Shown here in pieces: positions 9,226 through 18,805 of a DNA stretch of 64,000 bases. Within the stretch, counting starts at the first letter, position 1; each line of letters opens with the position of its first letter. This DNA is from Rhodococcus sovatensis (GTDB lineage Bacteria; Actinomycetota; Actinomycetes; Mycobacteriales; Mycobacteriaceae): contig NZ_CP147846.1 in the NCBI RefSeq assembly GCF_037327425.1, positions 1,116,001 to 1,180,000 of the forward strand, given 5' to 3'. Position numbers and translations under genes: made by a program. A model generated the notes under the pieces. The model was given only the letters and a program-made list of their open reading frames with translations. It made no database searches and had not been told where the DNA came from.

Positions 9226-9930
9226 GTGACCTGCCGCAAAGCGGTTGTTAGTCTCGCAGGCGTGGAATGGGACGAAATTCGAGACCCCGACGAGTTGACC
9301 GCCATGTTCGGCACGCCGAGTTATCGAGCTGCGAACAAGGACCGCTCCGCGCTGCACGCGCTCGATATCCAGTGGCTCGCGCACTCACCGTTCTGTCTGA
9401 TCGGTACTGCCGACGTCGACGGTCGGTGCGACGTCTCGCCGAAGGGAGATCCCGCAGGCGAACTCGTTCGTGTGCTCGATGAGAAGACGATTGCAATTGC
9501 CGAGCGTCCGGGAAACAAGCGCATGGACGGCTACCGAAACGTCCTGGCGAATCCGTTCGTCGGTATCAACTTCTTCATTCCGGGTCGTGGCGACACCCTC
9601 CGGATCAATGGTGGCGCCCGCCTCGTCAAGGACGCACCGTTCTTCGACGAGATGTCGGTGAAGGGGCATCGACCCATTCTGTGTCTCGTAGTCGACGTCG
9701 AGCAGGTCTTCTTTCATTGCGCCAAGGCGTTCATGAGATCGCGACTGTGGGAGCCACAGTCCTGGGATCCGGCGGTGATGCCCACGGTTGCGGCCATCAC
9801 GAAAGCAGTCATGCCGGACTCGCCGGAGACGGTTGCCGAGTTGGAGGAGTACTTCGGCCCGGCCTACGAGAAACAGCTCTACCAGAGTCAGTCGAGTCGC
9901 CCGAATGCCACTGCGCCGAGGATGGTGTGA
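9226..9930 (+). CDS. pyridoxamine 5'-phosphate oxidase-family protein
   Basis: A 234-residue split-barrel flavin protein of the PPOX superfamily, MSMEG_1061-like type. The pattern HSPFCLIGTADVDGRCDVSPKGD leads into AIAERPGNKRMDGYRNVLANPFVGINFFIPGR, as in related F420- or FMN-dependent proteins (shown in parts in the sequence). A GTG at 9262 (VEWDEIRDP) is an alternative start. The 3' end overlaps the convergent tetR gene by 43 bases. The substrate is unknown. Confidence 0.82.
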   Translation: MTCRKAVVSLAGVEWDEIRDPDELTAMFGTPSYRAANKDRSALHALDIQWLAHSPFCLIGTADVDGRCDVSPKGDPAGELVRVLDEKTIAIAERPGNKRMDGYRNVLANPFVGINFFIPGRGDTLRINGGARLVKDAPFFDEMSVKGHRPILCLVVDVEQVFFHCAKAFMRSRLWEPQSWDPAVMPTVAAITKAVMPDSPETVAELEEYFGPAYEKQLYQSQSSRPNATAPRMV

Positions 9931-10547
9931 GCACCGGCGATGATGCCGTCCAACGGTTCCGACTCGGGGGCAAGCAACCACTGCTGCGTCATCATGAGAA
10001 TGGCGCCGACCAGCCCGACGGCGAGGGTTCGTCGATTCGGGCCCGCGAGACCGTTGGCAAGCCCGACGGACGTCGCGAGGGCGAGCACCGCGTCGACGAA
10101 CAGGGACGTCGTCTGGCGATACAGAGCGTCGATCGCGGCCGAGACCCCCAGTACCTCGAGTAACACGATGCGTGCGGATCGTGGGTCGTCGGCGATCGTG
10201 CGAAAGAAGTTCGACAGAGCGGCTTGAAGGACTTCCTCGGCGCTGGTCTCGTGTTCGGTCGCTGCGCCGGTAGCAGGCGGATGGATGCTGGTCAGCATCG
10301 TGGCCGTGGCACGTCGGTAGACCGCTTCGAGCAGGTCCTCGCTGCTGTCGAACGATTCGTAGAAATACCTCTTGGTCAATCCCGCCGTCGCGCAGATCCG
10401 ATCGATCGATGCCGAGCGGTATCCGGTTGTTCCGAACACCTCGACTGCGGCGTCGAGGAGTTGCTCGCGTCGTGTCTCGCGTCGCTGGCCCGGCGTCGAT
10501 CCGCGGTACGGGCGGCCGGTGTCGGTGTCGGTCTCGGAAGTGCTCAC
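9888..10547 (-). CDS. TetR/AcrR family transcriptional regulator
   Basis: A 219-residue TetR-type repressor. The DNA-binding domain occupies about residues 22-70, with the helix-turn-helix in IDRICATAGLTKRYFYESFDS. The rest is a helical ligand-binding domain. A palindromic site lies 10 bases upstream of its start (10557-10588). Almost the same 32-bp sequence lies upstream of the SDR/monooxygenase pair at 50.8 kb, so this protein may control itself and that distant operon; this is inference. It follows the pucR-like gene on the same strand. Confidence 0.9.
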   Translation of the reverse strand: MSTSETDTDTGRPYRGSTPGQRRETRREQLLDAAVEVFGTTGYRSASIDRICATAGLTKRYFYESFDSSEDLLEAVYRRATATMLTSIHPPATGAATEHETSAEEVLQAALSNFFRTIADDPRSARIVLLEVLGVSAAIDALYRQTTSLFVDAVLALATSVGLANGLAGPNRRTLAVGLVGAILMMTQQWLLAPESEPLDGIIAGAHTILGAVAFGRLD

Positions 10548-10556
10548 TCAGCGATC

Positions 10557-10588
10557 TTGACACCGATCGGTATCAGATGGGAAGTCAC
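10557..10588. promoter_or_regulatory. candidate TetR operator
   Basis: TTGACACC, five bases, then GTATCAGATGGGAAGTCAC. The core TGACACCGATCGGTATCA is an imperfect palindrome (TGAYACC/GGTRTCA). It lies just upstream of the tetR start and overlaps the end of the pucR-like gene. It matches 27 of 32 positions at 50713-50744. Confidence 0.5.
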
Positions 10589-12087
10589 GAGAGGCGCAGC
10601 GCCAGATAGAACTCGACCCTGTCCTCGAGTCGGGAGAGATCGCGGCCGGTCAACTCTTCGATGCGCTGGATCCGGTAGCGCACCGAGTTGACGTGAAGGT
10701 GCATCTGATCGGCGCACTTCGTCCACGACCCGTTGGTGTCGAGGAACGCCGACAAGGTCGCGATCAGGTCGCTTTTGTGCACATCGTCGTAGTCGGCGAG
10801 GGGCGTGAGCAACCGCGAGCGGAACATCCGTCGAACATCGTCGGGAACTCCGGCCAGCAACAGTACGAGGGTGGCAAGTTCCTCGTGTCCGACGACATAG
10901 CGGTCGTCGTTGCGGCGTGCGGCAAGCTGACGCGCATGCTTGGCCTCCTCGACGGCGCTGCGGATGTCGCGAGAGGCGACGAGGCTGCTGACGCCGATGG
11001 ACAGTCCGGTACCTGTCAGTCCCGGGGAGAGGGCTCCGACGGCTCGTTCGATTGCCGGGGTGAGGTCTTCGTCAGCGGGCACGATCGCAATGACCTCGCC
11101 GTCGGTGATGCCGACCGCCGACATAGGGGACGCGTAGGTCTCACGGACCAACTGACGAACTTCGCCGAGACGTAGCACGTCCTCGGACACTGCCGCTGCG
11201 ATTGCGATATAGCGTGACTCGACCGGAAGACCGATGACGTACATCTGCTGAGCAATGTCCGACGCGCTCGCCCCCTCGGACACTGCGCGCACGAATTCCT
11301 GTGCGAGGATGCCGGATCCGGTGAGTCGGTCGTCGGATCGGGCACGCTCGACCGCGACAATGGAGGACAGTTGTTCGGCGAGCGCCAACCGCTCCGGATG
11401 CCAAGTCTGCCAGTCGCTTCGGACAGCTACGAACCAGTCCACGACACGCGCGGCGGAATCGCTGTCCACCGGTAGCAGGGAGATTCCGTACTCCTCGACG
11501 TAGTGGGGAAGCCTGCGAGCGATCAGAAACTCGCGCGCGAGGAAGGCCGGGTCCGATAGACCTTCCGGGCCTGCAAGGACGTTGCCCGACGCAGTGGACA
11601 CCCAGCATTCCATCCCGAGTTCAGTGCCGACGAGATCGAGCAGAGGGCCTATGCCGCCCGGTCCGGTGCTTTCGACAAGGCGTTGGTGACGGTCGAGCAC
11701 AGCCTTCAGGTCCGAGGTTCTTGCCGTCGACAACTGGCGGACGACAACCTCGGTCACGGTCGCGAACGCGACATCCGCGGGAACCCGGAACAGCGGCAAG
11801 CCGTGCTCGCGGCATGCGGCAACGAGGTCGTCGGGTACCAGCCCTCCCTCGGATGCTGCAACCGCCGCGACCCCGGCTTTGGCGACCGAACTGACGAAGG
11901 CATACGAGTCCTCAGGGCCGGTATGCCACACCAGGCCGGTGAGCACCAGCTCGCCCCCGGTCAGATAGCGACTGGGATCGAGCATGTCGGTGGTGACCAC
12001 CCAACGGATGACTGGATCGAAATGCTCGGGCGCGACCACCTGGTGCAGCTTCAGGTCGGACAATCCCAGCAATTCATGCAGTCTCAC
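10585..12087 (-). CDS. pucR: PucR-family transcriptional regulator of purine catabolism
   Basis: A 500-residue PucR/CdaR-type activator. The N-terminal purine-catabolism PucR domain (about 1-120: VRLHELLGLSDLKL, then GELVLTG) precedes a GGDEF-like middle region, and the C-terminal PucR helix-turn-helix reads DTNGSWTKCADQMHLHVNSVRYRIQRIEELTG in the protein (about 445-480). The GTG at 12087 is chosen because upstream sequence is not family-like. It is divergent from the xanthine dehydrogenase operon, and a palindrome lies in the shared promoter region. This is the expected arrangement for a pathway activator responding to a purine-derived signal. Confidence 0.9.
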   Translation of the reverse strand: MRLHELLGLSDLKLHQVVAPEHFDPVIRWVVTTDMLDPSRYLTGGELVLTGLVWHTGPEDSYAFVSSVAKAGVAAVAASEGGLVPDDLVAACREHGLPLFRVPADVAFATVTEVVVRQLSTARTSDLKAVLDRHQRLVESTGPGGIGPLLDLVGTELGMECWVSTASGNVLAGPEGLSDPAFLAREFLIARRLPHYVEEYGISLLPVDSDSAARVVDWFVAVRSDWQTWHPERLALAEQLSSIVAVERARSDDRLTGSGILAQEFVRAVSEGASASDIAQQMYVIGLPVESRYIAIAAAVSEDVLRLGEVRQLVRETYASPMSAVGITDGEVIAIVPADEDLTPAIERAVGALSPGLTGTGLSIGVSSLVASRDIRSAVEEAKHARQLAARRNDDRYVVGHEELATLVLLLAGVPDDVRRMFRSRLLTPLADYDDVHKSDLIATLSAFLDTNGSWTKCADQMHLHVNSVRYRIQRIEELTGRDLSRLEDRVEFYLALRLS

Positions 12088-12107
12088 GGCGAATCGACCT
12101 CGCTCTT

Positions 12108-12130
12108 TGTAGGAACCTCCAGAACCTACA
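12108..12130. promoter_or_regulatory. palindrome in the pucR/xdh divergent promoter
   Basis: TGTAGG and CCTACA arms are separated by 11 bases, with partial symmetry continuing inward (GAAC/GAAC-like). It lies 20 bases upstream of the pucR start and about 105 bases before the xdh operon. This is a plausible PucR site. A weaker repeat (GTGTAC, five bases, GCACAC) lies near 12189, closer to xdh. Confidence 0.4.
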
Positions 12131-12234
12131 CTGTGATCGCCGTCATAGTTCGTCGTTCTTGTCTCTCGTTCACCGGATGTCGCGCAGGTGTACTGAATGC
12201 ACACACCCGACATCGAATAGTTGGAGCGAGCACG

Positions 12235-13101
12235 ATGGACTTTCTACGGCCACAGACCTGGGCCGACGCACTGACGGCCAAAGCCGACGACGTCGATGCA
12301 GTCCCGATTCAGGGCGGCACCGACGTCATGGTCGAGATGAACTTCGACGTTCATCGGCCGGGAGCACTCCTCGATCTGAACCCCATCGGCGAACTCACCA
12401 CCTGGGAACAACTGCCCGACGACACCCTTCGCGTCGGAGCGGGGATGCCGTACGTGCGCATCATCGAGGAACTGGGAGACCGGCTGCCCGGCATCGCGCA
12501 GGCGTCCCGGACCGTCGGATCTCCACAGATTCGGAACCGGGGGACCGTCGGCGGCAACCTCGGCGGCGCATCGCCCGCCGGCGACCTGCACGCACCACTC
12601 CTCGCAGCAGGCGCCGTGATCGAGGTGGAGTCGGCCGCCCGCGGAACTCGGATGATTCCGGCCGCCGACTTCTACGTCGGCGTGAAGCGGAACTGCTGCG
12701 AGCGCGACGAACTGATCAGAGCGTTCCACGTCAAGCCCGCAGCTGGTCCGCAGTACTTCTCCAAGATCGGTACTCGCAATGCGATGGTGATCGCGGTGTG
12801 CTCGTTCTCGATAGCGCTCTACCCCGGTGAGAAGCGAATCGGAACCGGACTCGGCTCCGCTGCGCCGACGCCCCGGCGGGCTTATGCTGCCGAGGAATTT
12901 CTCGCCGGCGTGCTCGACTGGTCCGGTCCGTTGGACGACCGGGTGGTCGCGCGATTCGGCGAATTGGTGGCGGACGCTGCGAGCCCCATCGACGATGTTC
13001 GCGGCACTGCGGACTACCGCAGACATGCATTGGCCGTCATGGCGAAGAGAACCCTCGGCTGGGCCTGGAAAGACCTCGGCAACAACGGAAAGGCGGCGTG
13101 A
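12235..13101 (+). CDS. xanthine dehydrogenase, FAD-binding subunit
   Basis: A 288-residue FAD subunit of a molybdenum hydroxylase (CoxM/PucC type). FAD motifs are visible as VPIQGGTDVMVEMN (near 24-37) and GNRGTVGGNLGGASPAGDLHAPLLA-like sequence (IRNRGTVGGNLGGAS near 100, then GDLHAPLL). It passes electrons from the 2Fe-2S clusters to NAD. It is the first gene of the operon divergent from pucR and is followed three bases later by the 2Fe-2S subunit. Confidence 0.93.
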   Translation: MDFLRPQTWADALTAKADDVDAVPIQGGTDVMVEMNFDVHRPGALLDLNPIGELTTWEQLPDDTLRVGAGMPYVRIIEELGDRLPGIAQASRTVGSPQIRNRGTVGGNLGGASPAGDLHAPLLAAGAVIEVESAARGTRMIPAADFYVGVKRNCCERDELIRAFHVKPAAGPQYFSKIGTRNAMVIAVCSFSIALYPGEKRIGTGLGSAAPTPRRAYAAEEFLAGVLDWSGPLDDRVVARFGELVADAASPIDDVRGTADYRRHALAVMAKRTLGWAWKDLGNNGKAA

Positions 13102-13104
13102 GAG

Positions 13105-13593
13105 ATGCGCGTCACGTGCACGGTCAACGGTAAGGAATTGGAAGCCGACGACGTCTGGGAGGGCGAGAGTCTGCTGTATCTCCTGCGGGAGCGGATGGGA
13201 TTGCCAGGTTCGAAGAACGCATGCGAGCAAGGTGAGTGTGGTTCGTGCACCGTCTATCTCGACGATGTACCGGCATGTGCGTGTCTCGTCGCAGCCGGTC
13301 AGGTCGAGGGTCGGTCGGTCCGTACCGTCGAGGGTCTCGCTGACGGCGACACCCTCGATCCCATGCAGGAAGCGTTCGTGGAATGCGGTGCGGTGCAGTG
13401 CGGATTCTGCACTCCCGGTCTCGTCGTGCAAGCGCACGATCTCGTCGAACGGGTACCGAATCCGTCCGATGCAGAGATCCGCGAGTCGCTCGCCGGAAAC
13501 CTGTGCCGCTGCACAGGATACGAGAAGATTCTCGACGCGGTGCGACTCGCTGCAATTCGGAAGGCCGACACCCGAAAGGCGCAAGCCCGATGA
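13105..13593 (+). CDS. xanthine dehydrogenase, 2Fe-2S subunit
   Basis: A 162-residue iron-sulfur subunit carrying two [2Fe-2S] clusters. The N-terminal plant-ferredoxin motif is CEQGECGSCTVYLDDVPAC (near 40-60); the C-terminal cluster uses CGFCTPG (near 98) and LCRCTGY (near 135). It links the molybdenum centre to FAD. Its TGA overlaps the ATG of the deaminase gene by four bases. Confidence 0.94.
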   Translation: MRVTCTVNGKELEADDVWEGESLLYLLRERMGLPGSKNACEQGECGSCTVYLDDVPACACLVAAGQVEGRSVRTVEGLADGDTLDPMQEAFVECGAVQCGFCTPGLVVQAHDLVERVPNPSDAEIRESLAGNLCRCTGYEKILDAVRLAAIRKADTRKAQAR

Positions 13594-14945
13594 CGAAAAC
13601 CATCATCCACAACGCGTACATCGCTCCGATCGTCGGCCACGAGATCGCGAACGGCTACGTCGTGGTCGAGAACGACATCATCTCGGCGCTCGGATCCGGT
13701 GAGGCTCCCGCTGTCGACGGCGCCGAGAGAATCGACGCACGCGGCGGGCTGCTGACTCCGGGATTGGTGAATACGCACCATCACCTCTACCAGTGGGCGT
13801 CGCAGGGACTGGCGAAGGACAACACCCTGTTCGAGTGGCTCGTCGCGCTGTACAAGCCGTGGTCGAAGATGGACGCGGAGGTTGTCGGAGGGGCCGCTGC
13901 AGCAGGTCTGGCGTGGCTTGCGAAATCCGGATGCACGACGACGACCGACCACCACTACATCTTCCCGAAGGATCGTGGTGACCTGTTCGCTGCGGAGATC
14001 GAGGCCGCTCGCCGCATCGGCGTTCGCTTCCAGCCGTGCCGGGGGTCGATGGACCGCGGTGTGTCAGACGGAGGATTGCCGCCGGACGAGGTCGTGGAGA
14101 GTCTCGACGACATTCTGACCGCGACGTCGGACGCGATCGACACCTATCACGACAACTCGTTCGGATCGATGCTGCGCATCGCCGTCGCACCGTGCTCGCC
14201 GTTCTCCATCAGCAAGGACCTTCTCGTCGAATCGGCGTCGCTTGCGCGCGCCAAAGGCGTCAGGCTGCACACGCACCTTGCCGAAACGATCGACGAAGAA
14301 GAGCACTGCCTGGCTCAGATGGGCTGCACACCAGTCGAATACATGGAACAGGTCGGCTGGCTCGGCGACGATGTCTGGTTTGCGCACGCGGTGCACCTCC
14401 ACGACTCCGATATCGCCAAGATGGCTGCCACCGGAACCGGTGCCGCACACTGCCCTAGCTCGAATGCCCGTCTCGGTGCTGGAATCGCACGGATCTCGGA
14501 CCTGCTCGCGGCAGGCGCTCCTGTCGGACTCGGGGTCGACGGCAGTGCGTCCGCAGAAATGGTGCCGCTGGCAGGTGAGATCCGCCAGGCCATGTACATG
14601 CAGCGTGCCAAGTACGGACCAACGGCTCTGACGGCTCGCCAGGCATTGGAGATCGGAACTCTCGGCGGAGCTACAGTGCTCGGTCGTCAGGACGAAATCG
14701 GATCGATCGAGGTCGGCAAGGTGGCCGACCTCGCACTATGGCGGACCGACGGGTTCTACTCGGCGGTGGACGATCCGATCGTGGCGTTCGCGTACGGCCA
14801 GACTCCACCGCTGGCCCGACTTCTCGTCGGTGGCCGCACCATCGTCGAGGACGATGTGCTCGTCAGCGCCCCGCAGGATGCCGTGGCGCAGGAAGGCGTC
14901 GACGCCCACCGTCGCCTGATGAAACTTGCAGAGGACGTATTGTGA
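13590..14945 (+). CDS. 8-oxoguanine deaminase (amidohydrolase)
   Basis: A 451-residue amidohydrolase of the TRZ/ATZ group, best matched to 8-oxoguanine deaminases, which convert 8-oxoguanine to urate and ammonia. The NTHHHLYQW motif (near 62) is typical of that clade. Other metal or active-site residues are in HTHLAET (near 228), the His of HAVHLHDSDI (near 265) and the Asp of GLGVDGSASAEM (near 315). It is translationally coupled to the 2Fe-2S gene before it and overlaps the molybdenum-subunit gene after it, so it belongs to the operon. Its product, urate, is the same as that of xanthine dehydrogenase. Guanine deaminase activity is the alternative. Confidence 0.85.
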   Translation: MTKTIIHNAYIAPIVGHEIANGYVVVENDIISALGSGEAPAVDGAERIDARGGLLTPGLVNTHHHLYQWASQGLAKDNTLFEWLVALYKPWSKMDAEVVGGAAAAGLAWLAKSGCTTTTDHHYIFPKDRGDLFAAEIEAARRIGVRFQPCRGSMDRGVSDGGLPPDEVVESLDDILTATSDAIDTYHDNSFGSMLRIAVAPCSPFSISKDLLVESASLARAKGVRLHTHLAETIDEEEHCLAQMGCTPVEYMEQVGWLGDDVWFAHAVHLHDSDIAKMAATGTGAAHCPSSNARLGAGIARISDLLAAGAPVGLGVDGSASAEMVPLAGEIRQAMYMQRAKYGPTALTARQALEIGTLGGATVLGRQDEIGSIEVGKVADLALWRTDGFYSAVDDPIVAFAYGQTPPLARLLVGGRTIVEDDVLVSAPQDAVAQEGVDAHRRLMKLAEDVL

Positions 14946-17266
14946 CCACTCCAACTACCACCCCGACCCGCGCCCCCGCGGATATTGCAGCGCCCGGCCG
15001 CGGTCGGGTCGGGGACAGCCCGCTACGCCCCGACGGAACGCTGAAGGTCAAAGGCGAGTTCGCATATTCGTCGGATCTGTTCATCGACGGAATGCTCTGG
15101 GGCGCAACGCTACGCAGTCCCCACCCGCGCGCTCGAATCGTGTCCGTGGATATTTCGAAGGCCCTCGCGACCCCCGGTGTCGAAGCAGTTCTGACCCATG
15201 ACGACGTCCCGGGGCGCAAGTGCTTCGGGCTCGACCACACCTGGGATCAGCCCGTTCTCGCCTTCGACGAGGTGCGCCACGAGGGCGAGCCGATCGCGTT
15301 GATCGCCGCCGACCATCCCGAGACTGCACGCCGGGCCATGGAGAAGATCGAGGTGGTCTACGAGGTACTCGAGCCTTTGACCGACGCTCGACGCGCTGCG
15401 CTGGATCCCTCTTACCCCAAGGTTCAAGAGCGCGGGGGAGTGGCTCGTCACCAGCCGGTGCGGGTGGGCGATGTTAGTGCGGCGAAGGCAACGGCCGACG
15501 TCGTGGTCAGTAGCGAGTTCTCGGTAGGGATTCAAGACCAAGCATTCCTCGGTCCCGAATCCGGCCTGGCCATACCAGGCGAAGACGGTGGCATCGATCT
15601 CTATGTCGCGACGCAGTGGATGCACAACGATCTCGAACAGATCGGACCGTGCCTCGGCTTGCCGAAAGAGAAGATTCGGATGACGCTGGCCGGGGTCGGT
15701 GGCGCTTTCGGTGGGCGCGAGGATCTGTCGATGCAGATCCACGCAGCGATGTTGGCGATGCACACCGGCAAGCCGGTCAAGATCGTTTACAACCGCTACG
15801 AATCGTTCTTCGGACACGTCCACCGGCATCCGGCGCAGATGCACTACGAGTACGGCGCAACTCGCGACGGAAAGTTGCTGTACGCGGATGTGGAGATCAT
15901 TCTCGACGGTGGTGCCTATACTTCCGCGACGCTCAACGTCGTCGGCAATGCCGCATCGCTCGGAGTCGGGCCGTACATCATCCCGAACATCGAGATCGAC
16001 GCGTACGGCGTGTACACCAACAATCCTCCGTGCGGTGCGATGCGTGGATTCGGCGCTGTGCAAGCATGTTTCGCGTACGAGTCGATGATGGACAAACTCG
16101 GTGAGGCCTGCGGAATCGGACCCATCGAGATCCGGCAGATCAACGCAGTCAGCCAAGGTTCCGTCCTGGCGACCGGTCAGGTGATCGAGGCGCCGGCTCC
16201 GCTCGCCGAGATGCTGGCCAGGGCCGAGGCGATGGAACTGCCTGCCCCGGTCGATGCGTCGGACATCCGTAACCTGCCGGGTGGGGCATCGCAGACCACT
16301 CACGGTGAAGGCGTCGTCCGCGGCGTCGGCTATGGCGTCGGCATCAAGAACATCTGCTTCTCCGAAAACTATGACGATTACTCCACTGCGCGAGTGCGTT
16401 TGGAAGTCATCGGCGGCGAGGCGACTGCGTTGGTGCACACTGCCGCAGCGGAAGTCGGTCAGGGCCTCGTCACACTCGAGGCGCAGATCGCCCGAACCGA
16501 ACTCGGAGTGACGAAGGTGGTCATCCATCCCGCGGACACGAAGGTCGGCAATGCCGGGTCCTCGTCGGCGTCGCGTCAGTCGTACATGACAGGCGGTGCA
16601 GTCAAGACCGCCTGCGAAGCCGTACGCGACGCAGTATTCGTGCTCGCGGGACTTCACCTCGGGCGCGCTGTGACCGACCTCACTCTCGACGGCGGCAAGA
16701 TCGTCTCTGCTGCCGACGGTGTGCTGGCGAGCATCGAGGATGTCCTGGGCGAGCGTGTGATCGAGCAGACCCGCGAGTTCCACCACCGGCCCACCAGTGG
16801 CATGGATCCCGTGACGGGACAGGGTGCAAGCCATACTCAGCTAGCGCTGTGCGTTCACCGAGCAGTGGTCGACGTCGACGTCGAACTGGGCCTGGTGAAG
16901 GTCGTCGAAATGGCGGCTGTCCAGGACGTCGGGAAGATTCTCAACAGACTCTCCCTCGAAGGCCAGATTCACGGCGGATCGGCTCAGGGTCTGGGCCTCG
17001 CCGTCATGGAAGAGATCGTCGTCAAAGACGGTCTCGTCAAGAACCCATCGTTCACCGATTACCTCATTCCGACGATTCTCGACATGCCGCCCATGAAGCT
17101 GGACATCCTCGAGAACGCAGACCCATTGGCGCCGTACGGTCTCCGCGGCGCCGGGGAACCACCCACTCTGTCGTCCACGCCTGCCGTCGTCGCCGCGATC
17201 CGCGACGCAACCGGACTCGCGCTCACCCGCGTCCCGATCCGGCCGGAACACATCGTCAACAGCTGA
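14942..17266 (+). CDS. xanthine dehydrogenase, molybdenum-binding subunit
   Basis: A 774-residue molybdopterin subunit that hydroxylates hypoxanthine and xanthine. Typical motifs are GRVGDSPLRPDGTLKVKGEF at the start, VGGAFGGRED (near 255), PCGAMRGFGAVQ (near 365), AEVGQGLVT (near 500) and YGLRGAGEPPTLSSTPA (near 730), which holds the catalytic Glu. The GTG at 14942 overlaps the deaminase stop codon. Together with the FAD and 2Fe-2S subunits it forms a three-subunit bacterial enzyme. Confidence 0.93.
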   Translation: MTTPTTTPTRAPADIAAPGRGRVGDSPLRPDGTLKVKGEFAYSSDLFIDGMLWGATLRSPHPRARIVSVDISKALATPGVEAVLTHDDVPGRKCFGLDHTWDQPVLAFDEVRHEGEPIALIAADHPETARRAMEKIEVVYEVLEPLTDARRAALDPSYPKVQERGGVARHQPVRVGDVSAAKATADVVVSSEFSVGIQDQAFLGPESGLAIPGEDGGIDLYVATQWMHNDLEQIGPCLGLPKEKIRMTLAGVGGAFGGREDLSMQIHAAMLAMHTGKPVKIVYNRYESFFGHVHRHPAQMHYEYGATRDGKLLYADVEIILDGGAYTSATLNVVGNAASLGVGPYIIPNIEIDAYGVYTNNPPCGAMRGFGAVQACFAYESMMDKLGEACGIGPIEIRQINAVSQGSVLATGQVIEAPAPLAEMLARAEAMELPAPVDASDIRNLPGGASQTTHGEGVVRGVGYGVGIKNICFSENYDDYSTARVRLEVIGGEATALVHTAAAEVGQGLVTLEAQIARTELGVTKVVIHPADTKVGNAGSSSASRQSYMTGGAVKTACEAVRDAVFVLAGLHLGRAVTDLTLDGGKIVSAADGVLASIEDVLGERVIEQTREFHHRPTSGMDPVTGQGASHTQLALCVHRAVVDVDVELGLVKVVEMAAVQDVGKILNRLSLEGQIHGGSAQGLGLAVMEEIVVKDGLVKNPSFTDYLIPTILDMPPMKLDILENADPLAPYGLRGAGEPPTLSSTPAVVAAIRDATGLALTRVPIRPEHIVNS

Positions 17267-17369
17267 CTCTTTCCTACGACCATGCAGGTAGCGGTGCCGC
17301 GCGCCAACTCCCCGGGCCCGACTCCACCTACGCTGCCCCGAGCCACCACAGCCCTGGGAGGGCACTGTC

Positions 17370-18805
17370 ATGACACAGCTCGATTCGTCCAGCACCCGCG
17401 AACGGAGTTTGTCTCCGCTCGACAAGTTCTTCTCTATCTCCGTTCGAGGGTCGACCATATCCCGCGAAATACGCGGCGGTGTAACCACATTCGTCGCCAT
17501 GGCTTACTTGATCGTGCTCATCCCGTTGATCATCGGGGATGCCACCGACGTCACCGGCGCCACACTCGATCCGGCGCAGCTGTCCACCATGGTTGCGTTG
17601 TCGGCCGGGCTGACGACGATCCTCATGGGCGTAGTCGGAAACGCGCCGCTGGCAATGGCTGCAGGCCTCGGCGTCACCCCCATCGTCGTGTTCCAAGCCG
17701 CGCCGTACATGACATGGCCGCAGGCGATGGGACTGGTGGTGCTCGAAGGCGTCGTGATCGTCATCTTCGCGCTCACCGGAATTCGGCAGCTGATCATGGA
17801 TGCCATCCCGCTGGTTCTCAAGCAGGCGATCGGTGTCGGAATCGGTGCGTTCATCGCGCTGATCGGACTGGTCGACGCGGGGTTCGTCGGACATCATGAA
17901 TCGGCCGCTACCGCTGTCACACTGGGTACGTTCGGCAAGCTCGCAGGCTGGCCGGTGTTCGTGTTCTGCGTCGGGCTCGTCGTGATGATCATGCTGTTTG
18001 TCAGACGCGTTCCAGGGGCAATGCTGATCGGCATCTTCGTCGCTACCAACCTTGCGATCATCTTGAACTCGATGATCGACATAGACCCCAAGTCGTGGGG
18101 ACCCGTGGTGCCTCAGGTGCCTGACTCGATTGTCGCTACCCCGCAATTCGGCTTGCTGTTCGAGGTCGACCTGTTCGGCGGATTCGCCCGCGCCGGCGTC
18201 GTGACCGCGTCAGTGGTGCTGTTCACGCTGGTGCTCTCGGGATTCTTCGACGCGATGGGCACCATCCTCGGTGTCGGTGAAGAAGCAGGTTTGGTCGACA
18301 AGCAGGAAAGATGCCTGGCCTGAGCCGCATTCTGACCGTCGATGGCCTGGGTGCCGTCGTGGGTGGTGCGATCAACGGCTCGGCCAACACCGCTGTCGTC
18401 GAGTCCGCTGCAGGCGTCACCGAGGGTGCCCGTACCGGGTTGGCCAGTATCGTGACCGGCGGGCTCTTGACCAGTCTGATCTTCTTCACTCCGCTGGCCG
18501 GCGTAGTACCTGTCGGTGCGGCAGCACCCGCACTCGTCCTGGTCGGTGCACTGATGATGACCCACGTGCGCAAGATCGACTGGGAGAACACCGAGATCGC
18601 TATTCCCGCCTTTCTGACTATCGTCCTGATGCCGTTCACCTACTCGATCACGGTGGGTGTCGCCGCGGGGGTGATCGCGTACACGCTGATCCGAGTGGCG
18701 AAAGGTAAAGTGCGTCAGACTCACTGGCTTCTCTACGTGATGTCGGCTATCTTCTTCGTCTACTTCGCTCTGCACCCGATCGAAGAGGCTCTCGGTATTT
18801 CGTGA
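17370..18805 (+). pseudogene. COG2252-type NCS2 purine permease, frameshifted
   Basis: Two overlapping frames together encode an adenine/guanine/hypoxanthine permease of about 478 residues. The first part (17370 onward, LSPLDKFFSISVRGSTISRE) runs through the membrane domain to GFFDAMGTILGVGEEAGLVDKQ, then ends in ERCLA and a stop at 18323. The second frame resumes exactly at MPGLSRILTVDGLGAVVGG and continues to 18805. One missing G in the GG at 18305-18306 would explain the change: restoring it gives DKQGKMPGLSR. This is either a real one-base deletion or a sequencing/assembly error at a short G run. If real, hypoxanthine/guanine uptake by this protein is lost, since the truncated product lacks the last third. 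Confidence 0.85.

Noticed and set aside
15110..16834. 574-codon minus-strand frame opposite the xanthine dehydrogenase large subunit
   Set aside because: GC-rich coding DNA opens long antisense frames; the sequence has no family motifs, while the plus-strand gene is certain.
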